Origin: an uncultured Actinomycetes bacterium
Lineage (GTDB): Bacteria; Actinomycetota; Thermoleophilia; Solirubrobacterales; 70-9
Reading direction: 5' to 3'
DNA length: 44,731 nucleotides
Assembly (NCBI GenBank): GCA_946479725.1
Contig: CAMLHB010000003.1
Coordinates: 1-44,731 of the forward strand
In this document: positions 24,631 to 31,995 of the stretch, piece by piece
Layout: the number at the start of each line of letters is the position of its first letter
Position numbering within the stretch: position 1 is the stretch's first letter
Notes under the pieces: generated by a model
Told to the model about the DNA's origin: nothing
The model's database searches: none
What the model saw: the letters and a program-made list of their open reading frames with translations, nothing else
Translations under genes and position numbers: made by a program

Positions 24631-25275
24631 CTGAACTACGAGCGCCTCTACGCCTTCCGCTTCCGCGGCATCGACCAGGACGCGCGCACCGCTGTCTGGG
24701 ACGAGATTGCCCCCCACGTCTACGGGCTGATGGGCTCTCCCGCCCGGGTCCTCGACCCCGCCGCCGGACGGGGGGAGTTCATCGAGGCGATCCCGGCGCA
24801 GGAGCGGGTCGCGGTCGACGAGGTCGCCTACCCGGAGGCCGACCACAGCTCCGGCGTGCGTCGGATCACCTCGAAGATCGAGCAGGCCGAGCTGCCGGCC
24901 GAGCACTTCGACGGCGTCTTCGTCTCCAACTTCCTCGAGCACCTGCCGAGCCAGGAGGCGATCTCCCAGTTCCTCGAAAAGATGCACGGCGCGATGGCCC
25001 CCGGCGGCCGCATCGCGGTCATGGGACCCAACTACCGCTACTGCTCGAAGGAGTACTGGGACATGGCCGACCACATCATCGCCCTCACCCACCTGGCGAT
25101 CGAGGAGCACCTCTACACCGCCGGCTTCGAGCCCGAGAAGACGATCCCCCGCTACCTCCCCTACTCCTTCCGCGGCGTCCTCCCCCCCTCGCGCAGGCTG
25201 ACCGCCGCCTACCTCCGCACCCCCCTCGCCTGGCGCCTGCTTGGCAAGCAGTTCCTGGTCATCGGACGGAAGTAG
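24631..25275 (+). CDS. SAM-dependent methyltransferase with apparent CTG start
   Basis: A 214-residue methyltransferase with LDPAAGRGEFIEAI (motif I), DGVFVSNFLEHLPSQEA (motif IV) and GGRIAVMGPNYRYCSKEYW. The first ATG in frame is 33 codons inside and would remove the N-terminal helices NYERLYAFRFRGIDQ. CTG at 24631 is nine bases after GAGGAG and begins directly at N-Y-E-R, so I take it as the start. No ATG, GTG or TTG is available between the preceding stop and the ATG at 24730. It closes the operon with the GT-C-like proteins, 25 bases after paralogue B1, and could modify the same glycan or its sugar precursor. Confidence 0.75.
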   Translation: MNYERLYAFRFRGIDQDARTAVWDEIAPHVYGLMGSPARVLDPAAGRGEFIEAIPAQERVAVDEVAYPEADHSSGVRRITSKIEQAELPAEHFDGVFVSNFLEHLPSQEAISQFLEKMHGAMAPGGRIAVMGPNYRYCSKEYWDMADHIIALTHLAIEEHLYTAGFEPEKTIPRYLPYSFRGVLPPSRRLTAAYLRTPLAWRLLGKQFLVIGRK

Positions 25276-25602
25276 CCCAACCCGAGCCCCTCGAAGGCGC
25301 CGCGCCAAATCCGAATCAACCGGTCTTCATCGGCGCGGCACCTGATCGCGGTCAGCCGACCTTGGTGATCTGAACAGCCGGAATCGCCCGGACGCTCGTC
25401 ATCGACACAGCGTTCACCTCCTCGCAAGGTCACGTGGCGGCGCCCGTTACAGCCGCCGCTGGGCTCGCGCGACTTTACTGGAGCAGATTTCACCAATGTA
25501 GCCGTTTCTCCCTATAAGGACGCTGAGTCAAACAGCTGCTTGAGCTGGACTGCGAAGCCGCTTCGGTGCCGCACCTTTGTAAGGCGGTGCTACACTCGCC
25601 CC
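25276..25602. other. Intergenic region with no recognised gene
   Basis: A 327-base gap of lower GC than its neighbours. No tRNA, conserved reading frame or strong terminator was found. A short hairpin (GGCGGC at 25436, GCCGCC at 25452) could form but has no T-run. A frame open on the minus strand here has no family features. The right end carries the promoter of the second toxin-antitoxin pair. Confidence 0.5.
25571..25596 (+). promoter_or_regulatory. Candidate promoter-operator of the second toxin-antitoxin pair
   Basis: TACACT (25591-25596) preceded by TGC forms an extended -10 and ends six bases before the ATC taken as antitoxin start. Directly upstream GCACC (25571-25575) and GGTGC (25586-25590) form an inverted repeat that could be the antitoxin's operator. 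No ribosome site lies between, so the transcript would be leaderless. Confidence 0.4.
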
Positions 25603-25857
25603 ATCCCGACCACGAAGCCCCGATATACGGTCACCGACACCGGTCAGCTGCGCGAGCAGTTGGATGCGGCGCAGCGACGGTGGCCCGAGGTCAGGGATAG
25701 AAAAGAGCTGCTGCTGCGCCTGGCCGATGCCGGTCGCAACGCGATCGCCCGCGAAGCGGAGGAGCGCCTGAACGCGATCCGGCAGAGCTCCGGTGCGCTG
25801 ACCGGGATCTACCGTCCGGACGAGCTGAAGCGGCTGCGCGAAGACTGGCCCGATTGA
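25603..25857 (+). CDS. Antitoxin of PIN-domain toxin-antitoxin pair, apparent ATC start
   Basis: An 84-residue antitoxin-like protein. The N-terminal part (PRYTVTDTGQLREQLDAA, then RWPEVRDRKELLLRLADAG) resembles short actinobacterial antitoxins that precede PIN genes: a beta strand followed by two helices, probably a DNA-binding dimer. The C-terminal GALTGIYRPDELKRLREDWPD would wrap the toxin. An in-frame TTG 21 codons upstream exists but adds a Cys/Arg-rich stretch with no ribosome site. The ATC at 25603 sits at the position expected for leaderless translation. The start is therefore uncertain. The stop overlaps the toxin TTG (TTGA). Confidence 0.7.
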   Translation: MPTTKPRYTVTDTGQLREQLDAAQRRWPEVRDRKELLLRLADAGRNAIAREAEERLNAIRQSSGALTGIYRPDELKRLREDWPD

Positions 25858-26249
25858 TCGTTCTCGACGCCAGCGTCCTGATCGCCCATCTGGACGATTC
25901 CGATCAGCATCACCCAAGAGCCCAAGGCCTGCTGGAAGCGATCAGCGGCGAACCATGGGGGGCGAGCAACATCACCCTCGCCGAGGCGCTGGTGACTCCA
26001 GCTCGCAGGGGGCACCTCCTGGAGGTGGAAACGATTCTTGTGGGACTCGACGTTCAAGAGGTTCCGCTGGGATCGGCCGCCGCGGGACGGTTGGCCGAGA
26101 TGCGCGCTGAAGTCGGTTTGAAGTTGCCGGACTGCTGCGTCCTCCTGGCCGCGCAAAACAATGAAGCCGCCTTGGCAACCTTCGATGCCGACCTGCTCGC
26201 TGCTGCTGAAAAGCTCGGGATCGGGGTGGCTCCCGACCCTTCCAGGTAG
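25854..26249 (+). CDS. vapC: PIN-domain toxin, VapC-like
   Basis: A 131-residue PIN-domain ribonuclease. Acidic residues fit the family: Asp5 (IVLDASVLIAHL), Glu44 (NITLAEALV), Asp93 (KLPDCCVLLAA) and Asp111/Asp113 (ATFDADLLAAA). The core N-D-x-W of many PIN toxins is here L-P-D-C-C, a known variant. It starts at TTG overlapping the antitoxin stop, the same TTGA arrangement as the first pair, and ends four bases before the convergent GT-C-like gene. It lies exactly where the two GT-C operons converge and has lower GC than they do, consistent with later insertion. Confidence 0.85.
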   Translation: MIVLDASVLIAHLDDSDQHHPRAQGLLEAISGEPWGASNITLAEALVTPARRGHLLEVETILVGLDVQEVPLGSAAAGRLAEMRAEVGLKLPDCCVLLAAQNNEAALATFDADLLAAAEKLGIGVAPDPSR

Positions 26250-26253
26250 AGGC

Positions 26254-27930
26254 TCAGGGCAGCGGGCAGACATAGACCGGGCCTTTGACGACTGCCAGCC
26301 AGGGGTCCGGGGCGGCGTCGGCCGGGACGCGGAGTTCGACCCACCGGCCTGCAGCGACGGATCCGAGCGGGACCCCGGTCCTGCCGCGGCCGAAGCGGCT
26401 GGCGGCGATCCTGACCGCTCCCGAGCGGGAGCCGATCAAGGCTCCGCCCGGAGGCAGGTCGAAGTAGGCGGCGCTCTTGGCGCTGGCATCGGTGACGCTC
26501 GGGCAGGAGCTTCGGTCGGAGGGAGCGAACGCTGGTTTCAGATCGAGCTGGAGCGCGGCCACGAGAGTCGCGTCGGCGATGCGGCGGACGCGGAGATCCT
26601 CGTGGCGCAGGTGCTCCAGCGAGAAGCCGAGCGGTCCGTAGCGGTGCTCGCCTTCGAAGTAGTTGCCGGCTGGCATCGGGACGAAGACCGCCCCGCCCGC
26701 TTCCTCCACCCGCGGATCGCTGGCGGGGACGAAGTCCGCGGGGACCCGCTTGCGGGCCAGGTCGAGCATCGCGTACTCGGCCCGGTTGGCATTGGCTTCG
26801 GGCAGCATCATCGCGCGCTCGTCTTCGAGCTTTGCCAGATTCCCTGGCAGGGCAAGGGCGACGACGAGGAAGACCGCGGCGATCGCCAGCGCCGGCAGGC
26901 GGCGGTCGGCGAGGGCGTCGGCGGCGACCAGCAGGGCGATCGTCGCCGCGACGAAGATGTAGCGAGCGGAATCGGCCTCGCGACCGCCCATCGCGATCTG
27001 CACCCAGTAAGCGAGCAGGATCGCCAGGGAGACCCAGAGGGTGCGCGGCACCCCACCCCGGCGGATCCGCCAGGTGAGCGCCAACGCCGCAAGCGCCGCC
27101 AGGACCGTGCCCGCCGCCGTCACCGTCGTCTCCCCGGCGGGCGTGCCGGCACCGGCCGGATTCAGCCCGGTCAACGAACCCGCCACCGCCGCGGCCCCGT
27201 CGGCGACCGCCCGCGGAACGAGGTGGACGTTCGCCAGCTCGGCTTCCGACTGTCCGAATTTCTGCGCCCAAAGCCACCAGATCGCGTAGAGGCCGGCGGG
27301 CGCCAGGAAGATCCAGAGACGGCGGAGCCTGTCCTCCCGCAGGAGGACGGAAACCGCGATCCCAACCGCGAAGGCGAGGCCGACCTCGAGCGTGAGGACC
27401 GAGAGGACGAGCAGGAGGCAGGCGGCGACGTCGCCGGTCCGGTCTTCCCGTTCCAACGCCATCAGCGCGGCGAGGCCAAAGCCGAGCGAGTAGACCGTGT
27501 GCAGGTCGAAGCCCCAGAGAAAGGTCTCGTTGGCATAGCCGAGGAAGAGCAGCGAGATGCTGAAAGCGAGCGCGACCAGCGGATCGGTTCGCCGCCGCAC
27601 GAGGACGAAGAAGAGGCCAACGCAGGCGAGGATCCCGACCAGCTCGGCGATCCGGAAGAAGAGGTAATCGGTCCCCGCGACCCGAAAGAGCGCCTCGAAG
27701 ACGAGCCGGCCGCCGAGGACGAGGTGGCCGTTATGGGGAGCGAAGAAATATTCGGCCCCGTGCAGTGGCGCGACGACGCCGTCGCGGATGACGAAGTGGG
27801 CGAAGTAGAAGGCTTCGTCGCCGTTGAGGGCGAGATCGCGACCGACGTGAAGGGTCCAGACAGCCGCCGCGGCCATCGCCACGAACAGGAGGGCCGGCGC
27901 CACCGCCGGCCTGCGCAGGAGCCCCCGCAT
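26254..27930 (-). CDS. GT-C-like polytopic membrane protein with C-terminal Cys-pair module (paralogue B2)
   Basis: A 558-residue paralogue closest to B1. The first loop reads LALNGDEAFYFAHFVIRDG (Asp38, Glu39) and APHNGHLVLGGRLVFEA (Asn67-Gly68-His69). The core shares IWWLWAQKFGQSEAELANV with IWWVWSAKFGQGETELSNI of B1 and has GREADSARYIFV. The C-terminal module lies between Cys476 and Cys555, with AGRWVELRVP and DPWLAVV. I place the start at the ATG following GAGG, eight bases after the stop of the mannose-synthase gene; the longer frame is a shadow. It is the last gene of the leftward operon. Confidence 0.8.
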   Translation of the reverse strand: MRGLLRRPAVAPALLFVAMAAAAVWTLHVGRDLALNGDEAFYFAHFVIRDGVVAPLHGAEYFFAPHNGHLVLGGRLVFEALFRVAGTDYLFFRIAELVGILACVGLFFVLVRRRTDPLVALAFSISLLFLGYANETFLWGFDLHTVYSLGFGLAALMALEREDRTGDVAACLLLVLSVLTLEVGLAFAVGIAVSVLLREDRLRRLWIFLAPAGLYAIWWLWAQKFGQSEAELANVHLVPRAVADGAAAVAGSLTGLNPAGAGTPAGETTVTAAGTVLAALAALALTWRIRRGGVPRTLWVSLAILLAYWVQIAMGGREADSARYIFVAATIALLVAADALADRRLPALAIAAVFLVVALALPGNLAKLEDERAMMLPEANANRAEYAMLDLARKRVPADFVPASDPRVEEAGGAVFVPMPAGNYFEGEHRYGPLGFSLEHLRHEDLRVRRIADATLVAALQLDLKPAFAPSDRSSCPSVTDASAKSAAYFDLPPGGALIGSRSGAVRIAASRFGRGRTGVPLGSVAAGRWVELRVPADAAPDPWLAVVKGPVYVCPLP

Positions 27931-27938
27931 CCGCCTCG

Positions 27939-28676
27939 TTACTTCTTGCGCCGGCGGCCGTTGAGCCGCATCCGCGGCACCCGCCACATCGCCTCGCCGA
28001 CGATCGAGCTGTCCATCTTCGACTTGCCGACCTCGCGGTCCCGGAAGACGATCGGGACCTCGGCGACCTCGAAGCCGGCCTGCAGAGCGCGGTAGGTCAT
28101 CTCGATCTGGAAGGCGTAGCCGCGGGCATCGACGGCGTCGAGGTCGATCGCCTCCAGCACCTCGCGGCGGAAGCACTTGAAGCCGCCGGTCAGGTCCTTG
28201 ACCTCCACCCCGAGGATGAAGCGGGCGTAGGCGCTGCCGCCGCGGCTGATCACCCGCCGCATCGGCCCCCAGTTGCGGACTCCGCCGCCCTCGACGTAGC
28301 GGGATCCGATCACCAGGTCGGCCCGTTGGGCCGCCTCCAGCAGGCGCGGCAGGTAGGCGGGGTCGTGGGAGAAGTCGGCGTCCATCTCCAGCACCAGGCC
28401 GGCGCCTTCGGCCAGCGCCCTGCGGAAGCCGGCGATGTAGGCGGGGCCGAGGCCTTCCTTTCGCTCGCGGTGGAGGAGGCGCACCCGGTCCTCCTCTTCC
28501 TCGAGGCGCCTGGCGATCTCACCGGTGCCGTCGGGCGAGTTGTCGTCGACGATCAGCACCCGCGCGTCGGCGGGCAGCTCCGGCAGCACGGCGGCGACGA
28601 AGGGCTCGAGGTTCTCGGCCTCTTCGTAGGTCGGCAGGACGAGCCAGGCGGGGCCCCGCGGGTCGGCTGCGGTCAC
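27939..28676 (-). CDS. Polyprenyl-phosphate mannose synthase (Dpm1/Ppm1-type GT2)
   Basis: A 245-residue GT2 enzyme: WLVLPTYEEAENL, LIVDDNSPDGTG, LEMDADFSHDP as DXD, VIGSRYVEGGGVRNWG and DLTGGFKCFRREVL are nearly textbook for dolichol/polyprenol monophosphomannose synthases. It would make polyprenyl-phosphate-mannose from GDP-mannose on the inner face. No transmembrane tail is seen; a basic end (RMRLNGRRRKK) may bind the membrane. It lies four bases after the glycoside-hydrolase gene and eight bases before GT-C-like paralogue B2, the likely user of its product. GDP-mannose specificity is inferred from similarity only. Confidence 0.92.
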   Translation of the reverse strand: MTAADPRGPAWLVLPTYEEAENLEPFVAAVLPELPADARVLIVDDNSPDGTGEIARRLEEEEDRVRLLHRERKEGLGPAYIAGFRRALAEGAGLVLEMDADFSHDPAYLPRLLEAAQRADLVIGSRYVEGGGVRNWGPMRRVISRGGSAYARFILGVEVKDLTGGFKCFRREVLEAIDLDAVDARGYAFQIEMTYRALQAGFEVAEVPIVFRDREVGKSKMDSSIVGEAMWRVPRMRLNGRRRKK

Positions 28677-28680
28677 GGCG

Positions 28681-29796
28681 CTAGGGGCGGGACCTGCCGC
28701 CGGTGATCTTCACGAAGGCGTGCCAGGAGGGCTTGGGCTTGAAGCGCGGCCCCTGGCGGAAGAGGCCGACCGAGTCGCAGAAGTCGCAGAGCTGCGGCGC
28801 GTCCTTCCAGGAGAACCAGACGACCTGCTTCAGGTTCAGCCGCCGCCGGTTTTCGATCAGGTAGCCGTAGGAGGCTTTGAGCTCGCGGACCTGGCCGCGG
28901 ACCCCCTGCTCGAAGGCGTCGTGCTGGAAGTTGTTCTGGGACCCCCACCCCATCTCGGTGACGTAGAAGCTGGGACGGTCGTGGTTCTCCTTGCTGACTT
29001 CGTGGAATTCCTCGACCATTTCTTCGAGTTCGCCGCTGTCGATCGCGTAGGGGTGCAGGGCGACCCCGTCGAATCTGCTCTTCATCCCCGGGATCCGGTA
29101 GAGCCCTTCGAGGAAGGCCGCCGCCGACATCCCTTTCACCCCGCGCGCGTTCGGGCGCGCGACGAGCCCGCTGAGCTGGATCTTCGCCCCCGGCTGCACC
29201 GACTTGATCGCCCGCTGCGTGATCGTCACCAGCTGCGCGTAGTCCTTCACCGAAACCGGATAGGCGAAGTAGAAGAAGTTGGCCTCGTTCCAGATCTGCC
29301 AGGTGCGCATCGGCTTCGGCGCCGTGATCGCCGGTTCGTAGTTGATGCCTTCCGTCTGGTGTTCGCGCCAGAACTGGCCGCCGGGCCCGTAGCGTTCGAC
29401 CGCGGCCTCGACGAAGGCGACCCAGGCGGCGCGCTGGCGCGCGTTCCGCACCGGCAGCTTCGTCAGCTTGCCGAGCCAGGGCGGCGTGCCGGCGAGGAAG
29501 GGGAGGATTTCGAGGCCGCCGCGGGCGGCGACTTCGACCGTCGGGTCGATCGAGGACCAGTCGTAGCCGCCCCTGCGGGTCGGCTGCACCGCCGACCAGG
29601 CGATCGGCATCCGGATCGCTTCGATTCCCCCGGCCCGCATGTAGCGGACGTCTTCGTCGGTCAGCGGGGTCTGCGGGGCGACGCCGAAGAAGCCGCGCGG
29701 CAGATGCGGCTTCGGCTTGGCGCTGCCGCCACCGGTGAAGAGCGCGAGGGCAAGGACGACCGCCAACACTGCCGCGGCGAGGAGGCGGAGCTTCAC
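28681..29796 (-). CDS. Secreted or membrane-anchored TIM-barrel glycoside hydrolase (copy 1)
   Basis: A 371-residue protein with an N-terminal hydrophobic segment (residues 4-20, [17 protein letters not shown]) acting as signal peptide or anchor. The rest looks like a clan GH-A barrel: Glu171 in [10 protein letters not shown] is the likely acid/base and Glu281 in YVTEMGWGS the likely nucleophile, 110 residues apart. [11 protein letters not shown] opens the domain and VALHPYA lies on strand 6. Family (GH5- or GH39-like) is unclear. GTG start overlaps the epimerase stop (GTGA). A close paralogue lies at 36091-37179. Being co-transcribed with a mannose-lipid synthase suggests that it trims or remodels the same glycan. 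Confidence 0.82.
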   Translation of the reverse strand: MKLRLLAAAVLAVVLALALFTGGGSAKPKPHLPRGFFGVAPQTPLTDEDVRYMRAGGIEAIRMPIAWSAVQPTRRGGYDWSSIDPTVEVAARGGLEILPFLAGTPPWLGKLTKLPVRNARQRAAWVAFVEAAVERYGPGGQFWREHQTEGINYEPAITAPKPMRTWQIWNEANFFYFAYPVSVKDYAQLVTITQRAIKSVQPGAKIQLSGLVARPNARGVKGMSAAAFLEGLYRIPGMKSRFDGVALHPYAIDSGELEEMVEEFHEVSKENHDRPSFYVTEMGWGSQNNFQHDAFEQGVRGQVRELKASYGYLIENRRRLNLKQVVWFSWKDAPQLCDFCDSVGLFRQGPRFKPKPSWHAFVKITGGRSRP

Positions 29797-30866
29797 GCGT
29801 TGACCACCCAGCGGTCGAGGTTCTGCTCGTACATCTCCTGGAGGATCTCCTCGATCCCGTAGCGCAGCTTCCAGTCGGGGTAGTCGGCCTGGAAGGGCGC
29901 CAGGTCGGAGATCCACCAGCGGTGGTCGCCGATCCGCGGCTCCTCGCCCATCTCCCACTGCAGCTTGCGGTCGGCGATCCGCTCACAGGCGTCGATCGCC
30001 TCCAGCATCGAGCAGTTGGAGAAGCGGCCGCCGCCGATGTTGTAGATGGCGGCGGCGCGCGGGGCCTTGCGGAAGGCGTCGAAGGCGGCGATCAGGTCGG
30101 CGCTGTGGATGTTGTCGCGGACCTGCTTGCCTTCGTAGCCGAAGACGGTGTAGGGCGTGCCGGTGACGACGCACTTCATCAGGTAGGCGAGGAAGCCGTG
30201 CAGCTTGGCGCCGGCGTGCTGGGGGCCGGTCAGGCAGCCGCCGCGGAAGGCGACGGTCGGCATCTCGAAGTAGCGCCCGTACTCCTGCACCAGCAGGTCG
30301 GCGGCGGCCTTCGAGACCCCGAACAGCGAGTGGGTCGAGTGGTCGATCGACATACTGGTGTCGATTCCCCTGAAGTACTCGTGGTCCTCCGGCAGCTCGA
30401 GCCGCTTCTCCAGGCTCTGCAGCGGCAGCCGGTTCGGCGTGTCGCCATAGACCTTGTTGGTCGAGCAGTGGACGAAGGGGGCGTCGGGGCAGTGCGCGCG
30501 CGCCGCCTCCAGCAGGTTGAGGGTGCCGTTGGCGTTGACGCCGAAGTCGGTCTGCGGCTCGCTCGCGGCCCAGTCGTGGGAGGGCTGGGCGGCGGTGTGG
30601 ACGACCAGCTCGATCTGGCCGGCGCGCTCGCGGAAGATCCGCTCGATCGCCTCGGCGTCGCGGATGTCGGCGTTCTCCCAGCGGAACTCGGAGGGGTAGG
30701 ACTCGATCAGCCGCTGGGTGACGTGCGAGGTCGAGGATTCGGGGCCGAAGAAGCGGGCCCGCATGTCGTTCTCGATCCCGACCACGTCGAAGCCTTCGCG
30801 GACGAAGTGCTCGACCGCCTCGGACCCGATCAGGCCACCTGCACCCGTGATGATCGCCACCGGCAT
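29793..30866 (-). CDS. Sugar-nucleotide epimerase/dehydratase, CDP-tyvelose-epimerase-like
   Basis: A 357-residue extended SDR. The NAD loop is [10 protein letters not shown] (residues 7-16) and the serine motif STNKVYGD (135-142). In the YXXXK position it reads SLFGVSK: Phe182 replaces Tyr while Lys186 is kept. I recall this F-G-x-S-K form as typical of a conserved SDR subgroup with FRGGCLTGP and [15 protein letters not shown], both present here, so it is likely functional with an altered mechanism. It follows another SDR gene by 20 bases and overlaps the hydrolase gene by four. The nucleotide sugar is unknown. Confidence 0.83.
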   Translation of the reverse strand: MPVAIITGAGGLIGSEAVEHFVREGFDVVGIENDMRARFFGPESSTSHVTQRLIESYPSEFRWENADIRDAEAIERIFRERAGQIELVVHTAAQPSHDWAASEPQTDFGVNANGTLNLLEAARAHCPDAPFVHCSTNKVYGDTPNRLPLQSLEKRLELPEDHEYFRGIDTSMSIDHSTHSLFGVSKAAADLLVQEYGRYFEMPTVAFRGGCLTGPQHAGAKLHGFLAYLMKCVVTGTPYTVFGYEGKQVRDNIHSADLIAAFDAFRKAPRAAAIYNIGGGRFSNCSMLEAIDACERIADRKLQWEMGEEPRIGDHRWWISDLAPFQADYPDWKLRYGIEEILQEMYEQNLDRWVVNA

Positions 30867-30886
30867 ACGCGTTTATTCCCTTTCCG

Positions 30887-31963
30887 TCACTGGGGTTGAA
30901 TTTGGAGGGCGTCGGCGATCCGCGCCTCGTCGGCGGCGATCCACTGGTGGATGTCCGCCAGCACCTGCTCGGCACTGCGTCGGGGTCGCCATGCGTCGAG
31001 GCCGAAGAGCTTCGCGCAATCGGAAAGGTACACAGGCACGTCGCCGGAACGGGTCTCCGGCACCGCTGCAATCGGGATCTCGTTGCCGGTCAGCCGCCGG
31101 CAGATCTCGGTCGTCTCCAGCAGCGAGAGGCTGCACTCGCGGCCGCCGCCGACGTTGAGGACGCGCCCGTCCCACTCGTCGCTGTTCATCAGCTGCCGCT
31201 CGACCAGATCGACCAGGTCCTCGACGTGGAGTAGGTCCCGCACCTGCTTTCCATGTCCCCCGAACCCGATGTAGGCGAGCGGGTTGCGGAAGTGGTGGGC
31301 GAGCATCCAGTGGGTGAAGACGCCCTGGTCGACCTTGCCCATCTGCCAGGGGCCGGCGATGACGCCGCAGCGGTCAACCACCGCAGGGACGCCGAAGGCC
31401 GCCCGGTACTCCTCGATCAGCAGCTCGGCCGCCAACTTGGTCGTCCCGTAGAGGGTGCGGGCCCCGTCCAGCGGGAACTCCTCGGAGATGCCGGCCGGGG
31501 AGACGCCGGGGAACTTCTGCTCGGCGACGATCTCGAAGCGGGTCTCCCCCTCCACCAGGTTCAGCTCGACCTGCGGCGCCACCGGGTAGACGCGGCTGGT
31601 CGAGAGGAAGAGGAAGAAGGCGCCGTCGCGACGGGCCAGCTCGAGGCAGTTGTAAGCGCCGGTGAGGTTGGTGTGGAGGAGGTAGGAGGTGTCGCCGTCG
31701 ACACCGCTCATCACCGAGGGCTCTGCCGAGCACTCGACCAGGGCCGTCAGCGGCGGCAACGCCTCCAGGTCGTCCGGCTGGCGGACGTCGCCTTTGACGA
31801 ACCCGACCCCCGCCTCGGCCAGCCGCGGCAGGTTCAGCTCCGAGCCTCGGCGGTAGAGGTTGTCGAGCGCGATCACCTCCCAGTCGGGATGACGGGAGGC
31901 GAGGGAGACCGCGAGGTTGGAGCCGACGAAGCCGGCGCCGCCGGTGATCAGCAGCCGGGTCAA
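30887..31963 (-). CDS. NAD-dependent epimerase/dehydratase, CDP-paratose-epimerase-like
   Basis: A 358-residue extended SDR with ITGGAGFVGSNLA at the N-terminus, LSTSRVYPV as serine motif and LYGTTK as an intact YXXXK. A long insert (LNLVEGETRFEIVAEQKFPG) before the YXXXK resembles CDP-paratose/tyvelose epimerases. I start at TTG 31963 because the Rossmann strand begins directly (TRLLITGG) and TAGCTT lies eight bases upstream; a GTG at 31981 would add six residues. It heads a five-gene leftward operon (two SDRs, hydrolase, mannose synthase, GT-C-like) and diverges from the phosphopantetheinyl transferase gene. Confidence 0.85.
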   Translation of the reverse strand: MTRLLITGGAGFVGSNLAVSLASRHPDWEVIALDNLYRRGSELNLPRLAEAGVGFVKGDVRQPDDLEALPPLTALVECSAEPSVMSGVDGDTSYLLHTNLTGAYNCLELARRDGAFFLFLSTSRVYPVAPQVELNLVEGETRFEIVAEQKFPGVSPAGISEEFPLDGARTLYGTTKLAAELLIEEYRAAFGVPAVVDRCGVIAGPWQMGKVDQGVFTHWMLAHHFRNPLAYIGFGGHGKQVRDLLHVEDLVDLVERQLMNSDEWDGRVLNVGGGRECSLSLLETTEICRRLTGNEIPIAAVPETRSGDVPVYLSDCAKLFGLDAWRPRRSAEQVLADIHQWIAADEARIADALQIQPQ

Positions 31964-31995
31964 GGCTGGCGAAGCTATCACTAGGATCGCCCCAC

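Noticed and set aside
25436..25457. GGCGGC/GCCGCC hairpin as a terminator for the methyltransferase operon
   Set aside because: Short stem, no T-run, and 160 bases after the stop codon. Such pairs are expected by chance at this GC.
25209..25496. A 95-codon minus-strand frame in the gap before the second toxin-antitoxin pair
   Set aside because: It overlaps the methyltransferase end and lacks family features or a ribosome site.
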